Below, piece after piece: positions 43,311-51,606 of a stretch of 64,000 bases of DNA. Under the pieces are notes generated by a model that worked only from the letters and a program-made list of their open reading frames with translations, was not told the origin of the DNA and ran no database searches. The DNA is from Dactylosporangium aurantiacum (lineage in GTDB: Bacteria > Actinomycetota > Actinomycetes > Mycobacteriales > Micromonosporaceae): contig NZ_JNYJ01000026.1 of NCBI RefSeq assembly GCF_000716715.1, positions 1 through 64,000 on the forward strand, written 5' to 3'. Position 1 is the stretch's first letter. Each line of letters opens with the position of its first letter. A program made the position numbers and the translations under genes.

Positions 43311-46229
43311 ATGATCTTCAGGTCGAAGGGGATGCGGCGAGCAAGTTTGGCCGCGCTCCCGATCATCGCCGCCGCGGGCAGCATCGCTGCCGCGACAACG
43401 TCGGACGCGGCCTCGTCGTCCAGCAACTCCGGCGCCTACAACGACGGCCGCTACATCGTTTCGTTCGTGGATGACCCCGTCGGTAGCTATGAGGGTTACG
43501 ACGCCAATTTCAAGGCCACCAAACCCAAGGCGGGCGACAAACTCGACCCGAATTCCGCAGCGGTCAAGGCGTGGCGTGCGCACCTGACGAGCAAGCACGA
43601 CGCGGCGCTGACGAAGGTCGGCGCGACCAAGATCTACGACTACACGATCACGAACAACGGCGTCGCCGTCGACCTCACCAAGGCGCAGGCGGCCGTGCTC
43701 GCGAAGACTCCGGGTGTCATCAAGCTCGAGCGCGACCAGGTGTCGCAGGTGGACACCACGGTGTCGCCGGAGTTCCTCGGCCTCAACACCGCGGGCGGCG
43801 TGTGGGCGCAGGCGGGTGGTCAGGCCAACGCGGGCGCCGGCGTGGTCGTCGGCGTCATCGACAGCGGCATCTGGCCGGAGAACCCCTCGTTCGCCAACGA
43901 GAAGATCAACCCGCGGCCGAAGAACTGGCACGGCGCGTGTGTCGCCGGCGAGAACTTCGCGGTGTCGCTGTGCGGCAACAAGCTGGTCGGCGCCCGGTAC
44001 TACGTCGAGGGCTTCGGCAAGAAGAACATCGCCGACGAGGACTACCTGTCGCCGCGTGACGGATCGGGCCACGGTTCGCACACCACCTCGACGGCCGCCG
44101 GCAACGCCGGGGTCTCGGTGACGATCGACGGCAAGCAGATCGGCACCGCGTCGGGCATGGCCCCGGCCGCCTCCGTCGCGATGTACAAGGTCTGCTGGGA
44201 GGGCAAGCCGGGCGTCGCGGCCGGCTGCTACAACTCCGACAGCGTCGCCGCCATCAACGACGCCGTCCTCGACGGTGTCGACGTGATCAACTACTCGATC
44301 GGCGGCTCGTCGGAGTCGTCGGTGCTCGACTCGGTGGCCCAGGCGTTCCGGGTCGCGTCGAACGCCGGCATCTTCGTGGCGAACTCGGCCGGCAACAGCG
44401 GCCCGGGCGCGAGCACCCTGGACCACCCCGCGCCGTGGGTCACCACCGTCGCCGCCGCCACCTTCCGCAAGGCGTACCGGGCGGTCGCGCTCGGCAACGG
44501 CGCGCGGTACGTGGGCGCGTCGACCACCTCGGCCCTGAACACGCCGGCGCCGCTGGTCACCGCGGTGAGCGCGAAGCTGGCCGGGGCCAGCGACAATGAC
44601 GCCAGGCTCTGCTTCGACGGCACGCTCGACCCGGCCAAGGTCACCGGCAAGGTGGTCATCTGCGACCGCGGCGTCAACGCCCGGATCGACAAGAGCTTCG
44701 AGGTCAAGCGGGCCGGCGGCGTCGGCATGGTGCTGACGAACACCAGCCCGAACTCGCTCAACGGCGACTACCACCCGATCCCGTCGGTCCACCTCAACGA
44801 CGTCGCCGGTGCCGCCGTCAAGGCGTACGCGGCCACGCCCGGCGCGACCGCGAGCATCGTGGACCTGACCCCGGCGGAGGTCGCCGCGCTGCCGGACGTC
44901 CCGGAGATCACCGACTTCTCCTCGCGGGGCCCGTCGACGACCACCGGTGGCGACATCCTCAAGCCGGACATCGCCGCACCCGGCAACGACGTCGTGGCCG
45001 CGGTCGCGCCGCCGAGCAACCACGGCCGCGACTGGGACTTCTACTCGGGCACCTCGATGGCCTCACCGCACATCGCGGGCATCGGCGCGCTCATGAAGCA
45101 GCTCCACCCGACCTGGCAGCCGTCCGAGATCAAGTCCGCGCTCATGACGTCGGCCGTCGACACCAAGACGACGACCAGCCCGTTCGCCCAGGGCGCCGGC
45201 TTCGTCAACCCGAACCGTGCGGCCGACCCCGGCCTGGTCTACCCGGCCGCCCCGAACGACTACCGCAGCTACATGGTCAGCCTCGGGGTCCAGTTCGCGG
45301 CGCCGTACGACACGCTGCCGGCCGTCGCCGGCCCGGACCTCAACCAGGCGTCGATCGCCATCGGCGGCCTGGCCGGCGTCCAGACGGTGACCCGGACGGT
45401 GAAGAACGTCGGCACCACCACGGCGACCTACAAGGCCACGGCGAACGTCCCCGGCTTCACCGCCGTGGTCTCGCCGTCCAGCTTCACGCTGGCGCCGAAC
45501 GCGACGCAGACGTTCACGGTCACGTTCACCCGCGGCACGACGCCGCTGACCACGTGGGCCACCGGCAGCCTGACCTGGTCGGACGGCAAGCACAGCGTCC
45601 GCAGCCCCATCGCGCTGCGGCCCGTTGCGGTCAAGGCGCCGAGCGATGTGGCCGGGGCGATTTCGGCCGGGTCGGCGACGTACTCGGTCACGCCCGGCTC
45701 GACGGCGGCCGCCCTCGGTACGTCCGTCGCCGGCCTGGTCGGCGTCACGCCGGTCGCCGACAGCGTGGCCACCGGACCGTTCGACAGCGCCAACCCGGTG
45801 GCCGGCGCGGGCACGAAGGTGTACCAGGTGACGGTGCCGGAAGGGACCAAGGCGGCACGGTTCGACCTTGTCTCCGACGACAAGACCGCCGACCTCGACC
45901 TGTACGTCTACAAGGCGGGCACGCTGGTGGGCCTGTCGGCCTCCGGCTCGGCGGACGAACGCGCGACGCTGGACGCGCCGGCCGCCGGCACGTACGACAT
46001 CTATGTCAACGGCTTCGCCACGCCCGGCGGTGCCACGTCGTACGCCCTCAGCAACTGGGTGGTGCCGAACAGCGCCGCGGGCAACCTCAGCGTCAGCAAC
46101 CCGCCGGTGACCGCCGGCGTGCCGACGACGCTGACCGCGACCTGGACGGGTCTCGACCCGGCCAAGCGGTACTTCGGCGTGATCTCCTACGCCGGCGCCA
46201 CCAACGTCACGTACATCACGGTGGGCTGA
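43311..46229 (+). CDS. secreted subtilisin-like serine protease (S8)
   Basis: This is a 972-residue prepro-protein. A signal peptide is followed by an I9-type inhibitor prodomain (about 45-150) and an S8 domain with catalytic Asp184 (GVIDSGIWPE), His254 (GSGHGSHT) and Ser582 (SGTSMASPH); the oxyanion Asn lies in NSAGNSGPG. A PA domain is inserted between His and Ser (VVICDRGVNARIDKSFEVKR). Fn3-like (SVTRTVKN-type) and pre-peptidase C-terminal domains follow. This layout matches plant-cucumisin-like bacterial subtilases. The ATG follows GAGGAGAACC. It is an extracellular protease for nutrient protein breakdown, by family inference. Confidence 0.95.
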   Translation: MIFRSKGMRRASLAALPIIAAAGSIAAATTSDAASSSSNSGAYNDGRYIVSFVDDPVGSYEGYDANFKATKPKAGDKLDPNSAAVKAWRAHLTSKHDAALTKVGATKIYDYTITNNGVAVDLTKAQAAVLAKTPGVIKLERDQVSQVDTTVSPEFLGLNTAGGVWAQAGGQANAGAGVVVGVIDSGIWPENPSFANEKINPRPKNWHGACVAGENFAVSLCGNKLVGARYYVEGFGKKNIADEDYLSPRDGSGHGSHTTSTAAGNAGVSVTIDGKQIGTASGMAPAASVAMYKVCWEGKPGVAAGCYNSDSVAAINDAVLDGVDVINYSIGGSSESSVLDSVAQAFRVASNAGIFVANSAGNSGPGASTLDHPAPWVTTVAAATFRKAYRAVALGNGARYVGASTTSALNTPAPLVTAVSAKLAGASDNDARLCFDGTLDPAKVTGKVVICDRGVNARIDKSFEVKRAGGVGMVLTNTSPNSLNGDYHPIPSVHLNDVAGAAVKAYAATPGATASIVDLTPAEVAALPDVPEITDFSSRGPSTTTGGDILKPDIAAPGNDVVAAVAPPSNHGRDWDFYSGTSMASPHIAGIGALMKQLHPTWQPSEIKSALMTSAVDTKTTTSPFAQGAGFVNPNRAADPGLVYPAAPNDYRSYMVSLGVQFAAPYDTLPAVAGPDLNQASIAIGGLAGVQTVTRTVKNVGTTTATYKATANVPGFTAVVSPSSFTLAPNATQTFTVTFTRGTTPLTTWATGSLTWSDGKHSVRSPIALRPVAVKAPSDVAGAISAGSATYSVTPGSTAAALGTSVAGLVGVTPVADSVATGPFDSANPVAGAGTKVYQVTVPEGTKAARFDLVSDDKTADLDLYVYKAGTLVGLSASGSADERATLDAPAAGTYDIYVNGFATPGGATSYALSNWVVPNSAAGNLSVSNPPVTAGVPTTLTATWTGLDPAKRYFGVISYAGATNVTYITVG

Positions 46230-46245
46230 CCCTCGCAGCACACCG

Positions 46246-46279
46246 GAAGGGCCCGGCAGCGTCGGCTGCCGGGCCCTTC
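46246..46279 (+). terminator. strong hairpin terminator of the subtilase gene
   Basis: GAAGGGCCCGGCAGC (46246-46260) and its complement (46265-46279) form a 15-bp stem with a GTCG loop, 16 bp past the stop. Confidence 0.85.
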
Positions 46280-46391
46280 GCCGTCCGGTGACTCACCCAC
46301 CGGACCGGCAACCGCGGGTGACTGCGATGAGTGATCGAGCCGCCGCTGGGGAGGCCAGGCGCAATTGCCGGCGCTGACCCATGGAGATCTC

Positions 46392-46745
46392 ATGACCAGC
46401 AGCCAAGTCCGTGGCGACGTCGTCGACGTGCTCACCACCGACCACCGGGAGGTCACCGCGCTCCTCGGGGAGATCCGGGCGACGACCGACCCGCAGGCCC
46501 GCCGGGACCTGGCAGACACCGCCATCAGCGAGTTGGTGCGCCACACCGTGGCCGAGGAGCGCGGCCGGGTCCCGCACGAGGAGCTCACCGAACTGGCGGC
46601 CAAGGTGGAGACCGCGAAGAAGCTCGCGCCGACCCGCCCGCACCCGGGCGCGCCGAACAGCGAGCTGTTCCACAAGCTGGTCGGGCCCGGTGTGGGCCTG
46701 GTCGACCGGCTGCGGGACAAGCTGACCGGCCGCGCCACCGGCTGA
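46392..46745 (+). CDS. hemerythrin-family protein with central deletion
   Basis: This protein has 117 residues. Both ends match actinobacterial HHE proteins closely: GDVVDVLTTDHREVTALLGE and ISELVRHTVAEE at the start, EELTELAAKVETAKKLAPTR, PHPGAPNSELFHKLVGPGVG and LVDRLRDKLTGRA at the end. The usual middle, with the second helix pair and most Fe ligands (H-x-x-x-E repeats), is absent; the sequence jumps in frame from HTVAEE to RGRVPHEELTE. It is about 65 residues shorter than normal and is unlikely to bind a di-iron centre. It may be a pseudogene in the making. Confidence 0.75.
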   Translation: MTSSQVRGDVVDVLTTDHREVTALLGEIRATTDPQARRDLADTAISELVRHTVAEERGRVPHEELTELAAKVETAKKLAPTRPHPGAPNSELFHKLVGPGVGLVDRLRDKLTGRATG

Positions 46746-47961
46746 GCGGCCCGACCGCTTCCGTGCGGCGGGGCCGGCCGCCGCCGCCCCCGCCGCACGG
46801 GCGCGCCCCGATCGACGATCGCACCGGACCTGCGTCCCGCCGGGGGTGGCAGTTCGCTGAACCGTCGAGGGTGATCACGACGGGCAGGCCGGCGAGCGCG
46901 ATCAACCAGCACGACAGCAGCCGGTACGTCAGGACGGCGGCCGCGGCGGCCGAGGGGTCGGCGCCGGAGGTGATCAACGCGGCCAGGAGGCTGGCCTCGA
47001 TGAGTCCGGCACCGCCGGCGACGAGCGGGATCTGCCGGACGAGCTGGCCGGTGAGGTACGCGCCGACAAGAGCCGTGGTGGCGGTGTCGAGACGGTACGC
47101 GTATGCCGCCGCGATGAAGCAGACCAGGTCGAACAGCCGTCTCGCGACGGCCGCGCCGCCGGCCGTGAGCCAGTATCTGCCCGGCAGCGACCAGCAGGCA
47201 CGCGACGTGTCCGCGCCCAGGCGGATCAGCGCGCGGACGCCACGGCGCAGCGCCCCCGCGGGCTGCGCCGGGATGCCCGGGGCCTGCGGTGCCTGCGGGG
47301 CGTGCGGGGCGTGCGGTGCGCGGCGCAGCAGCTCGGGGCGGCGGCGCATCAGGCGGTGCCGCAGCTGGTGCCGCAGCTGGTGCCGCAGCTGGTGCCGCAG
47401 CTGGTGCCGCAGGAGCCGGACCAGGACGACGGCCGTGCACAGCAGGGCCGCGACGGCAGCGGTGATCAGCAGTTCGCCGGTAGTCAGGCCGGTGAGGTAC
47501 CAGACGAGGTACAGCAGCACGATGGCCGCGCTCGCCTGCACGCTGGCCAGGGCCGTGGTGGCAAGGGCGTGCGCGCTGGTCAGGCCGTACGTGCAGAACT
47601 GCCGCACGGCGAACGCGGTCGACACCGGGCCACCGGCCGGCATCGCCGTGGACAGTGCCGTACGGGCGAGCGACACGCCGACGGCCTGGCCGTTGGACAT
47701 CGCACCGCCGTAGGCCGCCAGGAGCCGGCGCTGTTGCACGGCGTACATGAAGACGGACCCGGCCTGGACCAGCAGCGCCGCGGTAAGCCACCCCCACCGC
47801 GCATCCACCAGCGCCCGCAGGACAGTGCCGGGGTCAGGCAGGGACCGGCGCAGCAGGACGAACGCCGCCGTCACCGCAGCCAGGGTCAGCGCGTAACCCA
47901 CCCACCGCGGCCAGGCCCACGTCCGCCTCGCGGCGGTCACCCGGAACGGGGCAGTACGCAT
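46585..47961 (-). CDS. LPG-synthase-type (AglD/MprF-like) membrane protein with unusual repeat
   Basis: The first 360 residues are a membrane protein of the lysylphosphatidylglycerol synthase TM family (AVTAAFVLLRRSLPDPGTVL, RTALSTAMPAGGPVSTAFAV, LVAGGAGLIEASLLAALI). A loop near residues 180-205 has RHQL repeated in tandem from a 12-bp DNA repeat. The last 95 residues are low-complexity and overlap the hemerythrin-type gene on the other strand by about 160 bp; the frame probably runs past its original stop. ATG 47961 begins the hydrophobic part; the open frame extends upstream. Function by family is lipid transfer or lipid modification. Confidence 0.7.
   Translation of the reverse strand: MRTAPFRVTAARRTWAWPRWVGYALTLAAVTAAFVLLRRSLPDPGTVLRALVDARWGWLTAALLVQAGSVFMYAVQQRRLLAAYGGAMSNGQAVGVSLARTALSTAMPAGGPVSTAFAVRQFCTYGLTSAHALATTALASVQASAAIVLLYLVWYLTGLTTGELLITAAVAALLCTAVVLVRLLRHQLRHQLRHQLRHQLRHRLMRRRPELLRRAPHAPHAPQAPQAPGIPAQPAGALRRGVRALIRLGADTSRACWSLPGRYWLTAGGAAVARRLFDLVCFIAAAYAYRLDTATTALVGAYLTGQLVRQIPLVAGGAGLIEASLLAALITSGADPSAAAAAVLTYRLLSCWLIALAGLPVVITLDGSANCHPRRDAGPVRSSIGARPCGGGGGGRPRRTEAVGPLSRWRGRSACPAAGRPGPHRARPACGTARCSARPGAGGSARASSRSPPWPPVR
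47356..47412 (-). repeat. 12-bp tandem repeat (4.75 copies) within a coding region
   Basis: GTGCCGCAGCTG occurs four times in a row at 47356-47403, followed by nine of twelve bases. It encodes RHQL on the minus strand. The unit keeps frame, so copy number could vary without breaking the gene. Confidence 0.95.
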
Positions 47962-48220
47962 CTGCGTACGGTGCGGCAACGAGATGAGAACCGCCTGAAC
48001 GCGACGAGTCACGTCGATATCGGCGTCATTGCCACACGACATTGCCACACGCTCATCTCGGCAGCTCCCGATGCCGGGTGTGCTGCACGTTCGCCACGTG
48101 CCATGGCTGTGCCGGCTCCGGTTGTTGATCGCCTGTCCCAAGGGTACCCACAACGGGCGTGAGCCGCAGCAGCGGTTCCCGCGGCCCCGGCCCGGTCACC
48201 ACCGGCATGGCAGCGATGAC

Positions 48221-51200
48221 TCATGGTCCGCTATGGATCAATGGGGCCCAGAGGTCGGGGCGATCCGGGTTCGCCGCGCGCAGGCGACGGATCACCTGCC
48301 GCAGGACCGTGGCCGCGCCGTCCGCGACCGGTGCGTCCGGCAGCCCTTTGTAGAACGCGCGGGCGGCTTTCCTGGCGATGCCGTCGTCGAGTGGCCACAG
48401 GCATGCCACCACGTGCCGGAAGCCGGCGAACTGGAAGGCGGACGCCAGGTGCAGCACCTCATCGGCGTACCGGATGCCGTGGTTGGCGGTGGAGCAGGCG
48501 GACAGATACGCCAGCTCCGCCTCGGCCAGCCGCAGCCCGCCGACCTCCGGCAGGCGCAGCGTCCGGTCGAACAGCCGCAACCCGCTGTCGGCCTGGGAGG
48601 TCGGGTCGAGCACACCGTGGCAGGCGAAGTGCGCCCAGGTGGCCGCCTCGATGGCCGGCACCACCCGGTCGGCGGTGGCCTGCCCGTCGGTGAGCACCGT
48701 GCCGCCCAGCGCGGCGGCCTCGCGGGCGGCTCCGGGCAGCGCGGCGAGACCGGGCGTGTGCGGCAACGCCACGGTGAGGCGCCGGCGCCGGGTCGTGGGC
48801 GGGCGGTCGCGGGCCGTCCGCAGGGCACGCAGGGAGGGTATGTAGGACGAAACCAGCAGGTCGGGGGCGGTGCCGGCGGCGTGTAGCGGCAGCAGGCCGA
48901 GCAGGCCGGTCGGCAGCCACCACACCCGGCACGGCGCCGCCTCCGTCGCGGGCAGCGTGGCGACGACCGGGCCGACGACCGTCTCTTCCAGCCAGTCCAG
49001 GACCTCGCGTACCACTCGCCCGCGGCGCAGCACGCCGGCCAGCGACGGCTCGCCCTCGAACGCGCCGAGGAGCGCCGTCACCCAGGTATCCACATCGGAC
49101 AGGCGCAGGGCGGGCAGCTCGACCAGCGACGGCTCGGCGTCGGGCCGGACGACGACCGCGTCGCCGCGGTGCCGGCTCGCGTTGACCAGGACGGCGCAGC
49201 CGCCCGCCACCGCGGGGCGCAGTCCCGCCAGGCGCGGCGCGGCCAGGAACTCCTCCAGACCGGGCAGCTGCCGAATCTCGATGAGCAGCGCGTCGTAGTC
49301 CGCCCACCACCGCCGCCGTTCGTCGGCCGGAAAGTCGGGCGTGTTGAGTCTGTCGCACACCCACCCGAACCGGTCCGCGAGGCGCGGGTCACGGTCGGCC
49401 AGCTCCACAAGGTCGACGCGGGTGTTCGCCTGGCTCGCGAGCAGCACGCCCCGGCCGAGCTCAGCGACCTCGACCGCCCCGCGGGGGTCACCAGCCGCGC
49501 AGTGCGCGGCCACCGCGTCACCGACGAGGCCGGCCTGCCTGCCGAGCCGGTGTTGCTGGTCGGCCCAGCCGGCCTCCCGCGGCGCCGCGGACGGCAGCAA
49601 CGCGACCGCACGGTCCAGCAGCTGCACGGCCAGCGTCGCATCGCCGGCCGCCAGCGCGAGCGAGCCGGCGGCGTGGTGGGCGGCAATGCGGTCGAGTGGC
49701 GCCGTGCCCCGTGCCTCGGCGACCCCGGCCGCCAGGTCGCGGAGCCGGGCCGGATCCAGCGCGGCGGCTCCGCGTTCGAGGTGGGCGACGCAGACGGTGG
49801 CGGTGAACAGCGAGCGGCCGGGATGGTCGGCCGGGGCGCTTGCCAGCGCCCGCTCGCCGAGGTCAGCCGCCGCGTCCGCGTCCGCGGTCGTGCCGCCGAT
49901 CCGGTACCGGTCGAGCCGCATCTCGGCGAGCAGCGACAGCCGACCGGGCAGCTCGACGTGGTCCGCGGGAGTACCGGACACGGCCCGCTCGCCCAGCTCG
50001 ACCGCCCGGTCCAGGTCGCTCTTGCGGTCCGCGCCGCGGTGGCGGCGCCAGTACGCGGTCGCGAGCCGCACCTGCCGCGCGGCGAGCGCGAAGTCCGTGC
50101 CGACCGCGGCCCGCTCGCCGAGCGCGATCGCCCGGTCGAGGTCGGCGACGTCGCCGGTGACGACGTACCGCTGCTGGTAGGCGTCGCCCAAGGTGGACAG
50201 CCACGGCGGTGGCCCACCGGCCGCGAGCACCGTCTCGGCCTGGTCGACGGCGTAGGCCAGGTCGGCGAGCACGCCGGTGCGCGCGTACCGGGTCAGATGG
50301 ACGGCCACCGCCTCCATGGTCGCGGCGGCCCGCTCGGGGTGGCCGGGCGGGACCGCGGCGAGCGCCCAGCCGGCCAGGGTCACCGCCCGCTCCAGGTCGG
50401 CACCGTCGCCGGTGGTGAGGTGTCGCTGGTGGAGCGCCCCGGCGAGGCCGCGCAGGAGCGGCGGGCGGGCGCGGTCGTCGTCGGGCAGCGTCGACAGCGC
50501 CTGCTCGTACAGGTCGACGGCGCGGTGCACGTCCTCCCGCGACCGGCTCCGCTCGTACCGCTTGAGCAGGACAGACGCCGCGGCCGCCAGGTGGGCGCCG
50601 CGGTCGGCAACGTCCGGCCGCAGCCCGGCCACGATCCGTTCGCTGAGGTCCGCCGCGCGCCACAGGTCGGGCCGGGCGCCGGTCCGCTCGTACCGCCGCA
50701 GCAGCGCGCCGCCGAGGGTGGCCAGCAGCGCGGGGCTCGCCTGCTCGCCGGCGCGCGTGACCGCCTGGTCGGCCAGTGCCACGGCCCGCTCGACGTACGC
50801 GGGGTCGCCGGTCTGCTCGTACCGCTGCCGGTAGGCCTCACCCAGCTCGGCCAGCGCGGCCGGGTCGGCCCCGGTGACCGCCAGCCGCCGCTCCAGCAGG
50901 TCGACGGCCCGCCGCAGGTCTCCGGCCCGGCCGCGGAGGCGGTGGCGGCACCGGTAGGCGGCGGCCAGGTTCGACCATGCCTCCGGGGCCGGCTCGCCAC
51001 GCCCGTCGGCGATCTCGACCGCCTCCTCGCCGGCGGTGACCGCGGCGTCGAGGTCGGCCGCAGCGCCGTCCCGCTCGTGGCGGCGCCGCAGGGCGAGGCA
51101 GAGATGCGACAGCCGCGCACCGCGACGTGGATCCCGCGGCGGCGGCGCCTGCGCCGCGACGGTCATCAGCAGGATCACCGCGTCGAGCAGGGCCGGGTCG

Positions 51201-51601
51201 GGCAGCCGAACCGAAGCCGCCAGCAGCGCCACCGCAGCCTCCGCCTGGGCATCCGGATCGGTGAACCGCCCGACCAGCGGGTGCAGCTCGGCCGGCACGG
51301 CGTGGTGGTCATCCGCGACGACCTCCAGGCACACCAGCGCCCGGGCCAACTCGGCGTGGCGTCGATCGCCGGCCGACGCCCGGTGCCGCCAGTAGTGCAG
51401 CAGGCCCAGCGCGTGGCAGGCCTTGAGAAACAGCGCCTCCAGCGGTGCCGAGGCGGTGTCCGGGTCGACGCCGCGCACCACCCGCCACAGTGCCGCCGCG
51501 TCCCGCTGCGCGGTGGTGTCCAGGAGGGCGGCCGGATCGCCGGACCACCGGTACTCCTCGACCCAGGCGGTCACCCGGACGATGAGCTCCTCGATGGACA
51601 T
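48221..51601 (-). CDS. CHAT-domain peptidase with long TPR array
   Basis: This protein has 1126 residues. Residues 1-750 are helical TPR-like repeats, many with the pattern R-Y-x-x-T-G-D/A-x-x-D-L-x-R-A-V (for example QRYVVTGDVADLDRAIALGE). The C-terminal 350 residues are a CHAT (caspase HetF-associated with TPRs) peptidase: catalytic His about 995 in HFACHG and Cys about 1036 in YLSACSTA. Both residues are present, so it is probably active once triggered. ATG 51601 lies five bases after the WD40 gene stop, indicating one transcript with it. CHAT proteins often act as cell-suicide or defence effectors; a trigger sensed by the TPR or WD40 part is inferred. Confidence 0.9.
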   Translation of the reverse strand: MSIEELIVRVTAWVEEYRWSGDPAALLDTTAQRDAAALWRVVRGVDPDTASAPLEALFLKACHALGLLHYWRHRASAGDRRHAELARALVCLEVVADDHHAVPAELHPLVGRFTDPDAQAEAAVALLAASVRLPDPALLDAVILLMTVAAQAPPPRDPRRGARLSHLCLALRRRHERDGAAADLDAAVTAGEEAVEIADGRGEPAPEAWSNLAAAYRCRHRLRGRAGDLRRAVDLLERRLAVTGADPAALAELGEAYRQRYEQTGDPAYVERAVALADQAVTRAGEQASPALLATLGGALLRRYERTGARPDLWRAADLSERIVAGLRPDVADRGAHLAAAASVLLKRYERSRSREDVHRAVDLYEQALSTLPDDDRARPPLLRGLAGALHQRHLTTGDGADLERAVTLAGWALAAVPPGHPERAAATMEAVAVHLTRYARTGVLADLAYAVDQAETVLAAGGPPPWLSTLGDAYQQRYVVTGDVADLDRAIALGERAAVGTDFALAARQVRLATAYWRRHRGADRKSDLDRAVELGERAVSGTPADHVELPGRLSLLAEMRLDRYRIGGTTADADAAADLGERALASAPADHPGRSLFTATVCVAHLERGAAALDPARLRDLAAGVAEARGTAPLDRIAAHHAAGSLALAAGDATLAVQLLDRAVALLPSAAPREAGWADQQHRLGRQAGLVGDAVAAHCAAGDPRGAVEVAELGRGVLLASQANTRVDLVELADRDPRLADRFGWVCDRLNTPDFPADERRRWWADYDALLIEIRQLPGLEEFLAAPRLAGLRPAVAGGCAVLVNASRHRGDAVVVRPDAEPSLVELPALRLSDVDTWVTALLGAFEGEPSLAGVLRRGRVVREVLDWLEETVVGPVVATLPATEAAPCRVWWLPTGLLGLLPLHAAGTAPDLLVSSYIPSLRALRTARDRPPTTRRRRLTVALPHTPGLAALPGAAREAAALGGTVLTDGQATADRVVPAIEAATWAHFACHGVLDPTSQADSGLRLFDRTLRLPEVGGLRLAEAELAYLSACSTANHGIRYADEVLHLASAFQFAGFRHVVACLWPLDDGIARKAARAFYKGLPDAPVADGAATVLRQVIRRLRAANPDRPDLWAPLIHSGP

Positions 51602-51606
51602 GGCCG

